Origin: Scatousia sp902383995
GTDB taxonomy: Bacteria; Cyanobacteriota; Vampirovibrionia; Gastranaerophilales; Gastranaerophilaceae
Assembly (NCBI GenBank): GCA_902383995.1
Contig: CABLZX010000003.1
Coordinates: 62,001-126,000 of the forward strand
Length of the DNA stretch: 64,000 bases
Direction of reading: 5' to 3'
Part shown: in pieces, positions 51,399-58,680 of the stretch
Layout of the letters: each line of letters opens with the position of its first letter
Position numbering within the stretch: position 1 is the first letter of the stretch
Notes under the pieces: model-generated
What the model was told of the DNA's origin: nothing
Databases searched by the model: none
Seen by the model: only the letters and a program-made list of their open reading frames with translations
Translations under genes and position numbers: made by a program

Positions 51399-51427
51399 AT
51401 TATATCCGGCACATAAATTTTTTGCAA
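51399..51427 (-). promoter_or_regulatory. Promoter of acpP-fabF
   Basis: Minus strand: TTGCAA (51427-51422), 17-nt spacer, TATAAT (51404-51399). The transcript would start near 51392, about 43 nt before the acpP ATG. Confidence 0.75.
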
Positions 51428-51693
51428 GGAATTTACATTCTGCCGGGCAGATTGTTAAAAATCTTAACTCTTATTTTCTATGTTTTTTGAAAAGATTTTT
51501 AAAATCTTTTTTTTTTAATAGCTTCAGCAGAAGCCATTTGTTTTTTGCAGGCTGTTTGTTTTGTTTGGTTGAAAGCACCAGAAATTCTCATATCCAAATT
51601 TAAGGTTTGCTGAGCGGTAAGTAATTGCACTTTTCTTTTTGCAATTTCTTTTTCATAAAAACAGTATATGTTCCCTCAATTCTTGCCATAAAT
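51428..51693 (-). other. Gap between fabG and acpP
   Basis: About 265 nt. Several short open stretches occur on the minus strand (the longest plausible one ~30 codons, disrupted by a run of ten A), none with support. No terminator is seen, so read-through from fabG into acpP is possible. Confidence 0.4.
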
Positions 51694-52419
51694 TTAAATA
51701 ATCAGCCCGCCGTCAACTTCCAAAACCTGACCTGTAACGTATTCAGCATCAACTGCCAAAAATTTAACAGCTTTTGCAATATCTTCCGGTTCGCCGAGGC
51801 GTTTCAACGGAATAAAGTCAGTGAATTTTGAAGTATCCAAATCTTTTGTCATATCAGTATTGATAAACCCGGGAGCAATTGCGTTAACTCTGATACCGCG
51901 TGAGCCGAGTTCTTTTGCAAGAGTTTTTGTCAAGCCGATTAAACCTGCTTTTGCAGCAGAATAATTTGCCTGTCCGGCATTTCCTGATACGCCGACAACA
52001 CTTGACATATTAACAATTGCACCGCTTCTTTGTTTCATCATTACCTTAACTACCGGCTGTGATACGTAGAATGCGCTTGAAAGGTTTGTGTTAATAACAG
52101 CATCCCAGTTTTCTGCACTCATTCTCATGAAAAGTCCGTCTCTTGTTATACCTGCGTTATTTACAAGTACATCGATTCTGCCGAATTTTGCAAGAACTTC
52201 TTCAACGCCTTTTGCTGCTGCTTCCTGACTTGAAACGTCAAATTTAAAGGCTTCGGCATTAACTCCGAGAGCTTTAAGTTCTTCTACGGTCTTATTTGCT
52301 GCTTCAACATTACCTGCATAATTTACAGCAATATCATAACCTGCTTTTGCAAGCTCTATTGCGCAAGCCTTACCAATTCCGCGGGATGCACCTGTAACTA
52401 ATGCTAATTTTTCAGACAT
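51694..52419 (-). CDS. fabG: 3-oxoacyl-ACP reductase
   Basis: 241 aa SDR enzyme. NADPH site LVTGASRGIGKACAIELA, NNAGITRDGL, catalytic Ser in VNMSSVVGVSGN and Tyr-Lys in YSAAKAGLIGLTKTLAKE; ends VTGQVLEVDGGLII. It reduces 3-oxoacyl-ACP in the fatty-acid elongation cycle. It lies 21 nt after fabD in the operon, with an AAAAAGGAG ribosome site. Confidence 0.97.
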   Translation of the reverse strand: MSEKLALVTGASRGIGKACAIELAKAGYDIAVNYAGNVEAANKTVEELKALGVNAEAFKFDVSSQEAAAKGVEEVLAKFGRIDVLVNNAGITRDGLFMRMSAENWDAVINTNLSSAFYVSQPVVKVMMKQRSGAIVNMSSVVGVSGNAGQANYSAAKAGLIGLTKTLAKELGSRGIRVNAIAPGFINTDMTKDLDTSKFTDFIPLKRLGEPEDIAKAVKFLAVDAEYVTGQVLEVDGGLII

Positions 52420-52440
52420 TTTTTCTCCTTTTTATTAATT

Positions 52441-53388
52441 TTAAACTAAAGCAGCTTCCTGTGTAAGAGCCTCAACTGTTGCATCAAGTGATGCTTTATC
52501 AAATATATTAAACACCTTAGCCTCAGGAGCAATCTTTTTATTTAAACCGGCAAGGACTTTACCCGGTCCGATTTCAACAAAGATTTCCACGCCATCAGCT
52601 GCCATTTTTTGAATTGTTTGAGTCCAATGTACGGACGAATAAATTTGTTTAGGCATTTTTTCTCTGAAATCAATTGAAGATGTTGCAGGTTCTGCGTCAA
52701 CATTTGTAATAACAGGAACAGAAGCGTCATTTATTTCCAAACCGGAAACAAATTTTTCAAATTCTTTTCCTGCCGGCTCCATAAATTTAGAATGGAAGGC
52801 TCCAGATACCGGAAGCGGCACAACTCTTCTTGCACCCTTGGCAAGTAACAATTCGCCAGCTTTTGCAACTGCTGCTTCATCACCTGTAATTACTACCTGA
52901 GCAGGCGAGTTGTAGTTTGCGACATCAACGTATCCTACATTTGAAGCTTCCTTCAAAGCCTCTTTCAATGCATCTTCAGATGCGTTAAGAACTGCAGACA
53001 TGGCTCCGCCTTTTGTTGCGCCCATTAAATCAGCACGTTTTTGAATTGCTTTTAATGTATTTTCCAAAGACATAACGCCTGCCGCGTACATAGCACAATA
53101 TTCGCCCAGACTGTGACCTGCAACGTAAGCTGGAGTAACATCGCATTGAGATTTCAAGGCCTCTAATGCTGCAATTGACATTGTAACGATTGACGGCTGG
53201 GTGTTAACAGTTTGTTTCAAAGCGTCTTCCGGCCCTTCAAAACACATTGTTGTAATAGTTTTACCTAAAACTTCATCAGCAGTATCGAAAACCTGTTTTG
53301 CACTTTCACAACTTTCATATAAGTCTTTTCCCATGCCTACAGCCTGAGAGCCTTGTCCTGGAAAAAGAAATGCAACTTTTTTTGTCAT
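52441..53388 (-). CDS. fabD: Malonyl-CoA:ACP transacylase
   Basis: 315 aa. VAFLFPGQGSQAVGMGKDLY at the start, active-site Ser in VAGHSLGEYCAMYAAG (~residue 92), catalytic His in PVSGAFHSKFM (~200). It loads malonate onto ACP. Position between fabH and fabG is standard. Confidence 0.97.
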   Translation of the reverse strand: MTKKVAFLFPGQGSQAVGMGKDLYESCESAKQVFDTADEVLGKTITTMCFEGPEDALKQTVNTQPSIVTMSIAALEALKSQCDVTPAYVAGHSLGEYCAMYAAGVMSLENTLKAIQKRADLMGATKGGAMSAVLNASEDALKEALKEASNVGYVDVANYNSPAQVVITGDEAAVAKAGELLLAKGARRVVPLPVSGAFHSKFMEPAGKEFEKFVSGLEINDASVPVITNVDAEPATSSIDFREKMPKQIYSSVHWTQTIQKMAADGVEIFVEIGPGKVLAGLNKKIAPEAKVFNIFDKASLDATVEALTQEAALV

Positions 53389-53437
53389 AATTACTCCTTA
53401 TAAAATTATTTTTTAAACATGCTACGGCACTAACTGT

Positions 53438-54448
53438 CTAACAGATACCTTCACGAAGCCTTACAATAGCACCGCCCCAGGTCATACCTGCGCCGAAACC
53501 GCAAAGAACAGCAGTTGAGCCTAATTTTACATTACCTTTTTCAACGCTCTCTGCAAGTGCAATTGGAATTGATGCAGCAGAAGTATTGCCGTAATATTTA
53601 ATATTAGTAACTACCTTTTCATCTGAATATCCTAGGCGTTCCTGAACAGCCTGTATAATTCTGATATTTGCCTGGTGAGGTATCAGGTAATCAATATCTT
53701 CGGCCTTCATACCTGCATTTGTAACAAGTTCTTCTACATATTGAGGGAGAACTTTTGCAACAAAGGTATAAACACCTCTTCCGTTCATTCTTATACCTTT
53801 AGGCTTTTCTTCATACTGTTCAACCAGCGGGCAATTTTTACCGTCAAAAGACAATTCAATCAAATTACCATGACTTCCGTCAGCTTTAATATCAACTGCA
53901 ATAATATCATCAACTCCGTCTTCAGATGCAGTTACAACCATTGCACCTGCTCCGTCGCCAAAAAGGATTGAAGTTCCTCTATCAGCCCAGTCAACAAGAC
54001 GTGAGTTATTATCGGTAGCTACAATCAAAATGTTTTTATACATACCCGAAGCGATATAAGCTTTAGCAATACTCATACCATATATTAAACCTGAGCAAGC
54101 AGCTGTAATATCAAAGGCAGGGATATTGGTAGTTATACCTAATCTGTGCTGAATATGGCATGCTATAGCAGGATATAAATCAGGCGGAGCAGAAGATGCA
54201 GCTAAGATTAAGTCTATTTCTTCCGGATTTATCTTAGCTTTTTCTAATGCTTTTTGAGCAGCCTCAAAACCTAAATCAATTGCATTCTGTTCTCCTGAAA
54301 CCACTCTTCTTTCTTTAATACCTGTACGGGTGTAAATCCACTCGTCAGAAGTTTCATATAACTTTGTTAAGTCATCATTAGTGATAACTGTTTCGGGTAA
54401 ACTATATCCAACACCGGCAATACGTACCGGAATTAATTTATCTGTCAT
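53438..54448 (-). CDS. fabH: 3-oxoacyl-ACP synthase III
   Basis: 336 aa. Catalytic triad: Cys in FDITAACSGLIYG (~117), His in LIPHQANIRII (~260) and Asn in YGNTSAASIPIAL (~290). It starts fatty-acid synthesis by condensing acyl-CoA with malonyl-ACP. It begins 3 nt after plsX ends. Confidence 0.97.
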   Translation of the reverse strand: MTDKLIPVRIAGVGYSLPETVITNDDLTKLYETSDEWIYTRTGIKERRVVSGEQNAIDLGFEAAQKALEKAKINPEEIDLILAASSAPPDLYPAIACHIQHRLGITTNIPAFDITAACSGLIYGMSIAKAYIASGMYKNILIVATDNNSRLVDWADRGTSILFGDGAGAMVVTASEDGVDDIIAVDIKADGSHGNLIELSFDGKNCPLVEQYEEKPKGIRMNGRGVYTFVAKVLPQYVEELVTNAGMKAEDIDYLIPHQANIRIIQAVQERLGYSDEKVVTNIKYYGNTSAASIPIALAESVEKGNVKLGSTAVLCGFGAGMTWGGAIVRLREGIC

Positions 54449-54451
54449 TCT

Positions 54452-55510
54452 TTATTCCTCATAAAACTTAGCAATCTTTTCGTTAACGCCTGTTTCTACA
54501 GCATATTTCGCAACTTTTACTGCATTTTTAATAGCATAAGCTTTGCTTCTGCCATGAGCGATAACCGTAATACCTTTTACACCAAGTAAAAGAGCACCGC
54601 CAAATTCTTCGTAATTAATTTTTGTATAAATTCTTTTCATAAAAGGCATAGCAAGAAGTCCGATAATTTTACCGAGCAAATCAGATTTAAATTCCTGCTT
54701 AAGCATTCTAAACAGCATTGAAGATGTGCCTTCGGTAACTTTCAAGGCAACGTTTCCTACAAAACCATCGCATACAACAACATCACAGACACTCAGGAAA
54801 ATCTCTTTGCCTTCAATATTACCTACAAAGTTGATTTTTTCCTGATGTTCTTCAAGAAGTTTATAAGTCTGCTGTGCAAGTTCATTACCTTTTCCGGCTT
54901 CTTCACCGATATTCAAAACTCCGACACGCGGATGTTCAATACCTAAAACATTTTTAGAGAAAGTTGCACCCATGATAGCAAATTGGTATAACATTTCAGG
55001 AGTACAATTACTATTTGCACCGCCGTCAATAACAACAATCGGTTTTTTAATAGTAGGAAGCGTAACTGCAATAGCAGGTCGGTCAATTCCCGGCAATCTG
55101 CCAAGACCAAACAAACTGGATGCCATAGCCGCACCGGTAGAACCTGCGGCAACTACCGCATCAGAACTTCCCTGAGCTACTGCATCAACCGCAAGAACAA
55201 TTGATGACTTTTTCTTTTTACGAATAGCCTGTCCCGGAGCTTCACCCATTTCAATGATTTCGTTGGCATGGGTAATTTTAATATCAAGCTTGCTTGTATC
55301 TATCTTGATACGTTTCTGGCGCTTGCCGCCTTTCCCGCAGTCTGAGTAGAACCCTTCCTGACTAATTCTGTCAAGTTCCTGTTCAATCTTATCCTGCTTT
55401 CCGACTAATTCAATAGCCACGCCGTATTCATATGCGCCCCAAACAGCACCTGCCACGATTTCGTGAGGAGCATGGTCACCGCCCATTGCATCAATTGCTA
55501 TTCTTGTCAT
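54452..55510 (-). CDS. plsX: Phosphate acyltransferase
   Basis: 352 aa. IAIDAMGGDHAPHEIVAGAV at the N-terminus, GAAMASSLFGLGRLPGIDRPAIA and CDGFVGNVALKVTEG are PlsX hallmarks. It makes acyl-phosphate from acyl-ACP for phospholipid synthesis. A ~15-residue insertion rich in Lys and Gly (CGKGGKRQKRIKID, ~60-75) is slightly unusual. It follows rpmF by 73 nt. Confidence 0.96.
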   Translation of the reverse strand: MTRIAIDAMGGDHAPHEIVAGAVWGAYEYGVAIELVGKQDKIEQELDRISQEGFYSDCGKGGKRQKRIKIDTSKLDIKITHANEIIEMGEAPGQAIRKKKKSSIVLAVDAVAQGSSDAVVAAGSTGAAMASSLFGLGRLPGIDRPAIAVTLPTIKKPIVVIDGGANSNCTPEMLYQFAIMGATFSKNVLGIEHPRVGVLNIGEEAGKGNELAQQTYKLLEEHQEKINFVGNIEGKEIFLSVCDVVVCDGFVGNVALKVTEGTSSMLFRMLKQEFKSDLLGKIIGLLAMPFMKRIYTKINYEEFGGALLLGVKGITVIAHGRSKAYAIKNAVKVAKYAVETGVNEKIAKFYEE

Positions 55511-55583
55511 CTTTCCCTCTCAAAGTCTTATCTAAATGTTATTTGAAATTCCCGTCACCGTTATGATGACGGGATTAAAACAA

Positions 55584-55922
55584 TTATTCAGCTTTATCTT
55601 CAGTTTCAGCAGGTTTTTCTTCAGCTTTAGCTTCTTCTTCAACTACTTCTGCTTTAACTTCTTCAGCTTTTTCAACCTTTTCTGCTTTTTTTGTAACTTT
55701 TTTTACAGGTTTAGCTGCTTCAGGAGCTTTTGCTGCTAATTCAGCTTTATCTTTCAAGCTTACAGGTTGACCTTTGTATGTTCCGCAAGCTGTACATACT
55801 GTGTGAGTTAATACTGTTGCACCGCAGTTAGGGCATTTTGTAGTTTCCGGTTTTGTTGCTTTCCAGTTGCTTCTTCTATGTCCTTGTGCGGAATGTCCTG
55901 TTCTTTTCTTTGGTACTGCCAT
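55584..55922 (-). CDS. rpmF: 50S ribosomal protein L32 with a long charged extension
   Basis: 112 aa, about twice the normal ~57. The first ~55 residues are canonical: AVPKKRTGHSAQGHRRSNW, then CPNCGATVLTHTVCTACG with the zinc Cys pairs. The remaining ~55 residues are only Lys/Glu/Ala/Val (KKVTKKAEKVEKAEEVKAEV), ending strongly acidic. Such Ala/Lys/Glu tails occur on ribosomal proteins of some lineages; the tail may contact partners or be disordered. The yceD-rpmF-plsX order is conserved widely in bacteria. Confidence 0.93.
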   Translation of the reverse strand: MAVPKKRTGHSAQGHRRSNWKATKPETTKCPNCGATVLTHTVCTACGTYKGQPVSLKDKAELAAKAPEAAKPVKKVTKKAEKVEKAEEVKAEVVEEEAKAEEKPAETEDKAE

Positions 55923-55960
55923 TTTTGTTTTTCCTTTATGTTTTCCTACTACTTATATTT

Positions 55961-56455
55961 CTATTCTTTTTCACCCTTAATCCGGATATTTTTAAATACT
56001 TCCAGTCTAGGGTCGGTCAAATCTTCTTCTTTTTGAAAATTATCCCTACTACAATTTATACCACAAACTTTTTTATTTGGTATATTTAATATTACAGATT
56101 GATACAATAAGTCATAAATATCAATCTTATCTGCACCATTCAGATCGGTTACGAATTGACCTTCTTTTATTTCAATCTCCTGTCCGTAATCCTCTAACAG
56201 TGCCTTTTTAGCAAAAATTTCGTCAATCCGGAAATCCATATCATATTTGAATTCATCCAAACATAAATCGCATTCAAGATTAAGGATACCTTTAACATTA
56301 CCGGTTACTTCCACAAATTCTCCCAGATTTTTTATAGTCAAATCTGCTCTAACCGGACCATCTGAATTTATGCCTTCTATGCTGTCTTCAAAAGTATATT
56401 CAAGAATTCCGTCTTTAGCATTTTCAATGTCTTCAATTGAAACAAAATTTTCCAT
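55961..56455 (-). CDS. yceD: YceD/DUF177 family protein
   Basis: 164 aa. VEVTGNVKGILNLECDLCLDEFKYDMDFRIDEIF carries the C-x2-C motif of DUF177, and the later LDLLYQSVILNIPNKKVCGINCSRD the conserved C-terminal block. The family is linked to ribosomal L32 and 23S rRNA accumulation. It sits directly upstream of rpmF as usual. Metal binding by the Cys is likely. Confidence 0.88.
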   Translation of the reverse strand: MENFVSIEDIENAKDGILEYTFEDSIEGINSDGPVRADLTIKNLGEFVEVTGNVKGILNLECDLCLDEFKYDMDFRIDEIFAKKALLEDYGQEIEIKEGQFVTDLNGADKIDIYDLLYQSVILNIPNKKVCGINCSRDNFQKEEDLTDPRLEVFKNIRIKGEKE

Positions 56456-56487
56456 AAATTCTTCTCAACCAATGGAACGCAAAGACC

Positions 56488-56751
56488 TTAAACGTATTGT
56501 TCTTCCTGCATTGCAACTGCTGCAACCTGATTAGAAACAAAACAAACTTTTTTCAAAGGTCCTTGTGTTTCTTTTTCTACTAATACTGCTGATGCTGATT
56601 TCATCAATTGTGTAAGTTCAGAATACAAATCCTGAGGATTTTCAACATACAATACCAGCGGCGCTGTTGAACCTTTTAAGAATACAAGAACAGAGGTTCT
56701 TTTTTTTATATTCTGCGGATTGATACCCTGCGGATTAAATTGTTGTGCCAT
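56488..56751 (-). CDS. Hypothetical protein heading the lipid operon
   Basis: 87 aa. Basic, Asn/Gln-rich start (AQQFNPQGINPQNIKKRTS), then a compact alpha/beta segment (VLVFLKGSTAPLVLYVENPQDLYSELTQLMKSASAVLVEKE). AAGGAG precedes the ATG and an extended -10 (TGTTATACT) lies ~25 nt upstream, so it is probably the first gene of the yceD-fab operon. No family recognised. Confidence 0.65.
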   Translation of the reverse strand: MAQQFNPQGINPQNIKKRTSVLVFLKGSTAPLVLYVENPQDLYSELTQLMKSASAVLVEKETQGPLKKVCFVSNQVAAVAMQEEQYV

Positions 56752-56908
56752 AATTTTCTCCTTAACTTCTTAAGTATAACAATTTTAGAATAAAAATGTT
56801 TTTTATGCAAATCTTTACGTAATATATACTACCCTTGCCAACACCGGTCGGGGGATTAATAAATCTTTTATTCTGAAATAAATTAATCATGCAAAAGAAA
56901 GGATTTAT

Positions 56909-57370
56909 ATGAAAAAAAATATTTATATTGCGGTATTTGTTGCAGCAGCATTTGTACTCGGGTATTCTGTAAACAACATTGCAATCTCTGACACAACACC
57001 TAAAGTAGCAGTAATTGACGCAACAAAAATTGTTGCCAACTCATCTGCAGTTAAGGCACTGAAAGCCGAACAGGAAAAGAAGGTTAAAGATATTCAGGCA
57101 ACTTTGGAAAAGGCAAAAGCCGAGATTTCAAAAGAAACTGATCCTGCAAAAATTGCGGCAATAGAGGAAAAATACAGAACTCAGATTAACAATCAGAAAA
57201 TAGCACTTGATACTGAATACAATCAAAAATTAACCAAAATTGACAACGAAATAAGAGCTACAGTTGTTGAAAAAGCAAGAAATTTAAATTATGACCTTGT
57301 TCTTCCGAAAAATATTGTATATTTTGGCGGAGATGACATTACTGATGTAATTGCAAAGGATATAAAATAA
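56909..57370 (+). CDS. Skp/OmpH family periplasmic chaperone
   Basis: 153 aa. A signal or anchor segment (IYIAVFVAAAFVLGYSVNN) is followed by VAVIDATKIVANSSAVKALKAEQ, the first OmpH strand-helix, and a long coiled coil (~50-110). It ends NYDLVLPKNIVYFGGDDITDVIAKDI, the second family block. Skp holds unfolded outer-membrane proteins, so this gene supports a diderm envelope. AAAGGATT precedes the ATG. It is divergent from the lipid operon. Confidence 0.88.
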   Translation: MKKNIYIAVFVAAAFVLGYSVNNIAISDTTPKVAVIDATKIVANSSAVKALKAEQEKKVKDIQATLEKAKAEISKETDPAKIAAIEEKYRTQINNQKIALDTEYNQKLTKIDNEIRATVVEKARNLNYDLVLPKNIVYFGGDDITDVIAKDIK

Positions 57371-57396
57371 AAAACAGGCTTAACGCCTGTTTTTTA
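57369..57396 (+). terminator. Bidirectional terminator between ompH and prepilin 2
   Basis: AAAACAGGC-TTAAC-GCCTGTTTT with T/A runs on both sides; it overlaps the prepilin stop codon. Confidence 0.85.
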
Positions 57397-58201
57397 TTTA
57401 GGAAGATTGGCAAAAAATGATTTATCTGTTGATGCCTTGTATGCGCATGTAAAACCATTTAAACCGCTTGTGGATGTGTTATTACAAAAAACATCCGCAC
57501 TTTGTTTAGCGCTGTCAAAGCCGGCACCACCTGCAGATGTACCCTTTGCACCCATTGGAAGCACCTTGCCGTCTTCCTGAATCTGGAATATAAAAAAGTC
57601 CTGCCCGTATCTGTCCGGTTTTTTACCTTTTCCGTTAATATCAACACCAATTAGTATTTTATTGCTCTGTGTGCAATGATTGACAGAAATAAACATTGAA
57701 TCTGCAACAACAAACTGACCGTCATCAAACCAAATAGCAGAACCGGCTTTTCCGGTATAAGACTTATAGTCTGTCAAATAATTTCCGTCATCATCATTAA
57801 AAGTGGAACAACCGTTTTTCCCGCAATTTACAGACATAATAAAGTATTTGTTGAATACTTCGGCAAATTCATTAGTACAAGCCTTATAACTTGACCAGTT
57901 AGCAATATAACCCTGATCGGCATTCATACGATTAACAGCCTGCGTGATAATTGAATAAGCCTTTTTATATTGTGCTTCAAGCTCCTTACCTTTACTGTTA
58001 TTCACAAGTGAAGGCAGCGTCATTGCTGCGACCACGCCGATTATTCCCAGAGTTATCAACACCTCGGCTAACGTAAAACCTCGTTTAATGGTTCTTTTTT
58101 CGGCGGTGCTAAATGGCTCAGTACCTGCACCAATACCGGTTATGGAGCTTAAACTACTCTGCCCCCCCCCCGAAAAACCTTGTCATTACTGTGTTTTCCA
58201 T
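57394..58201 (-). CDS. Type IV pilin-like prepilin 2, out of frame at a poly-G tract
   Basis: Begins ATG 58201 behind AAAAAAGGAG and reads MENTVMTRFFGGG, then a ten-G run (58162-58171) diverts it to AE-stop. With nine G it continues QSSLSSITGIG..TIKRGFTLAEVLITLGIIGVVAAMTLPSL, the prepilin cleavage site and N-terminal helix, and on to 57394 for a ~265-aa product. The mature part has Cys pairs (YKACTNEF, CGKNGCSTF) and ends in ADKSFFANLPK-like sequence. Leader, tract length and frame state match prepilin 1. It would be assembled into a pilus-like fibre when ON. Confidence 0.82.
58162..58171 (-). repeat. Homopolymeric G10 tract inside prepilin 2
   Basis: Ten G in the coding strand directly after codon 10; nine would keep the frame. 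Confidence 0.9.
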
Positions 58202-58247
58202 AACTTAATCTCCTTTTTTAGTTGTATCTGTTCTTTCTTACTTTTTC

Positions 58248-58327
58248 TTGATTAAATATAAAACTTTTTGAGGCGATAGCGGAAGCAGCGCGGGAGCGTG
58301 TCCGAAAAAAGTTTTATATTTAATCAA
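58248..58327. repeat. Palindrome with 36-nt GC-rich loop, copy 2
   Basis: 22-bp arms whose inner 18 bp are identical to copy 1, enclosing the loop at 58270-58305. The + strand loop starts GAGGCGATAGC, the opposite orientation to copy 1 relative to the flanking sequence, which is otherwise shared (GGTGT-CCTGCTTTGC on the right). Confidence 0.85.
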
Positions 58328-58351
58328 AAGGTGTTCCTGCTTTGCTTTATT

Positions 58352-58427
58352 AAGAAAATATATTTGTTTTCGAGGCGATAGCGAGAGCAGGGCGAGAGCG
58401 TGACCGAGAAAATAAATATATTTTCTT
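58352..58427. repeat. Palindrome with 36-nt GC-rich loop, copy 3
   Basis: 20-bp arms (AAGAAAATATATTTGTTTTC and its complement with one mismatch) unrelated in sequence to copies 1 and 2, around a loop at 58372-58407 that matches theirs in length and in ~32 of 36 positions. Confidence 0.85.
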
Positions 58428-58626
58428 TAAATTGTTCTGCAGTTCTGGCTTCTCGCTATCGTTATAGCTTTTCTAACATGTTTTTCCTCTGCTTCTTTAT
58501 TATAATCTATTTTTATATATTTATCAACCAATTCTGACAAAGCATGGTCAAAAGCAGACCTCCGCTGCTTACGCTCCGCCTTCGTGCGTCTTGCGCAGCT
58601 TCGCTGTCTAATACACCACTCTAAAT

Positions 58627-58655
58627 TCCGCTCACGTTCCTTATCGCGGAATTTT
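58627..58655 (+). terminator. Terminator-like hairpin upstream of uvrC
   Basis: AATTCCGC and GCGGAATT pair around a 14-nt loop and are followed by T. It lies just before the uvrC -10 box and may insulate uvrC from upstream transcription. The preceding ~120 nt is GC-rich, with no gene. Confidence 0.5.
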
Positions 58656-58663
58656 TTCAGACA

Positions 58664-58672
58664 TGCTATAAT
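58664..58672 (+). promoter_or_regulatory. Extended -10 box of uvrC (leaderless)
   Basis: TGC then TATAAT (58667-58672), eight bases, ATG at 58681; no Shine-Dalgarno sequence. Confidence 0.55.
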
Positions 58673-58680
58673 TAAAATAT

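Larger units (their letters stand above)
58202..58504 (-). promoter_or_regulatory. Candidate long structured 5' leader of prepilin 2
   Basis: Homologous to 5719-6004: same TATAAT plus AAGCAGAGGAAAAACATG block at the far end and the same palindrome near the gene. The upstream ATG here opens only five codons. It carries two palindromes with 36-nt loops. Confidence 0.4.

Noticed and set aside
51471..51591. Small gene between fabG and acpP on the minus strand
   Set aside because: The frame is broken by a run of ten A and has no ribosome site; a nine-A version would give 39 codons, but nothing else supports it.
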